Assembly: GCA_030141585.1 (NCBI GenBank)
Contig: JAQIFP010000026.1
Span: 1 to 64,000 of the forward strand
Length of the DNA: 64,000 bases
Reading direction: 5' to 3'
Source: Ophryocystis elektroscirrha
Lineage: Eukaryota > Apicomplexa > Conoidasida > Neogregarinorida > Ophryocystidae
Numbering within the stretch: position 1 is the stretch's first letter; every line of letters starts with the position of its first letter. The position numbers and the translations under genes are program-made. The notes under the pieces were generated by a model, which saw nothing but the letters and a program-made list of their open reading frames with translations, was not told the origin of the DNA and ran no database searches. Of the stretch, positions 63,596 to 64,000 are shown piece after piece.

Positions 63596-64000
63596 TTAAA
63601 CTTCCATTCGATAAAATGCACATATAGTTCCTATTATTGCAGAAACTAGGATTCCAAAAACAACTTGGGAAATATAACGAAAAATATAAGGATCACTTCC
63701 AAAACCGTTTCTATAAAAATTATTTATACTTAAAGAATCAACTTACAGTAAATTCATTCCAAAAACTCCTGTGATAGAACTTACAAACGAAAAAACTGTA
63801 CCAAGTACATCTAGCCCAATTTCTGTTTTCAAAAACGTGTTGCGTATAGACGCCAAATGTAAATTTATAATGTTTAGTACATCATCGAGTCTTTCATCTA
63901 TACGTATAATTTGTCTTAACATGGATTCAATCTAATTTAACATATGTTTTATCCATAAATATACTTCTTGCTCGTAACACTCTAATAAAATTTCCACATC
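63596..64000 (-). CDS. MRS2/CorA-type magnesium transporter, 3' part
   Basis: Only the C-terminal part lies in the window; the gene continues beyond 64000. Exons read EILLECYEQE, then after a 33-nt intron IESMLRQIIRIDERLDDVLN and LHLASIRNTFLKTEIGL. The first TM helix ends in the GMN selectivity motif (VSSITGVFGMNL), followed across a short intron by NGFGSDPYIF. The second TM helix (VVFGILVSAIIGTICAF) and a short YRMEV tail complete it. The E-x-L-L-E-x-Y...D-x-x-x-N-I-x-L...RN pattern and GMN match the eukaryotic MRS2 branch, usually in the mitochondrial inner membrane or vacuole. Its location in this organism is undetermined. The stop is 123 bp from the OGG1 start. Confidence 0.9.

Noticed and set aside
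63439..63627. 62-codon plus-strand frame
   Set aside because: Overlaps OGG1 exon 1 and the MRS2 last exon on the opposite strand, which have clear family matches.

Overview
This window is eukaryotic nuclear DNA from a very AT-rich alveolate, most likely an apicomplexan or close relative. The main lineage marker is a single-exon alveolin (inner membrane complex) protein at 9509-10153. Supporting signs are the AT bias, the asparagine/serine/lysine-rich low-complexity inserts in conserved enzymes, and dense GT-AG introns, many only 31-34 nt long. The species cannot be fixed from the sequence. All gene models were assembled by hand from reading frames, splice signals and family conservation, so exon ends in the large genes are approximate. 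Exon lengths were summed and phases closed for the models whose exact protein length is stated.

Layout. 1-6.5 kb: a NUP50-like Ran-binding nucleoporin (+), a Sec14/CRAL-TRIO lipid-transfer protein (-) and the splicing factor SF3A2/PRP11 (+). 6.5-9.5 kb: a 3-kb AT-rich stretch without recognisable genes. 9.5-13.6 kb: alveolin (+), a Sec20-like SNARE (-), a 22-bp minisatellite broken by a 100-N assembly gap, and ribosomal protein uL3 (+). 13.8-22.2 kb: a 935-residue polytopic membrane protein with a probable cadherin-like beta-sandwich ectodomain (+), and an OSCA/TMEM63/CSC1 channel (-). 22.6-35.1 kb: a multidomain acetyl-CoA carboxylase in about 22 exons (+). 35.5-43.8 kb: CCT4 chaperonin (+), a small unknown basic protein (+), the rRNA-processing WD protein UTP7/WDR46 (-) and a seipin-like protein (-).

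44.3-56.1 kb is a compact same-strand block: class 3 lipase, BMS1 GTPase, RPN11 deubiquitinase, ALYREF-like RRM protein, WBP4/FBP21-like splicing factor, and an unknown helical protein. Three of its five gene gaps are under 60 bp. 56.1-64 kb, on the minus strand: a very large disordered protein, the DNA repair glycosylase OGG1, and the 3' part of an MRS2-type magnesium transporter that leaves the window.

Together these are mostly housekeeping genes: splicing and export (SF3A2, WBP4, ALYREF-like), ribosome biogenesis and translation (BMS1, UTP7, uL3), proteostasis (RPN11, CCT4), and lipid metabolism and transfer (ACC, seipin, lipase, Sec14). I see no mobile element, CRISPR array, tRNA or rRNA gene. 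The most unusual signals are structural. They are near-homopolymeric ultrashort introns, an exon consisting only of ATG, two related 22-bp minisatellites at separate loci, and several lineage-specific or divergent proteins.
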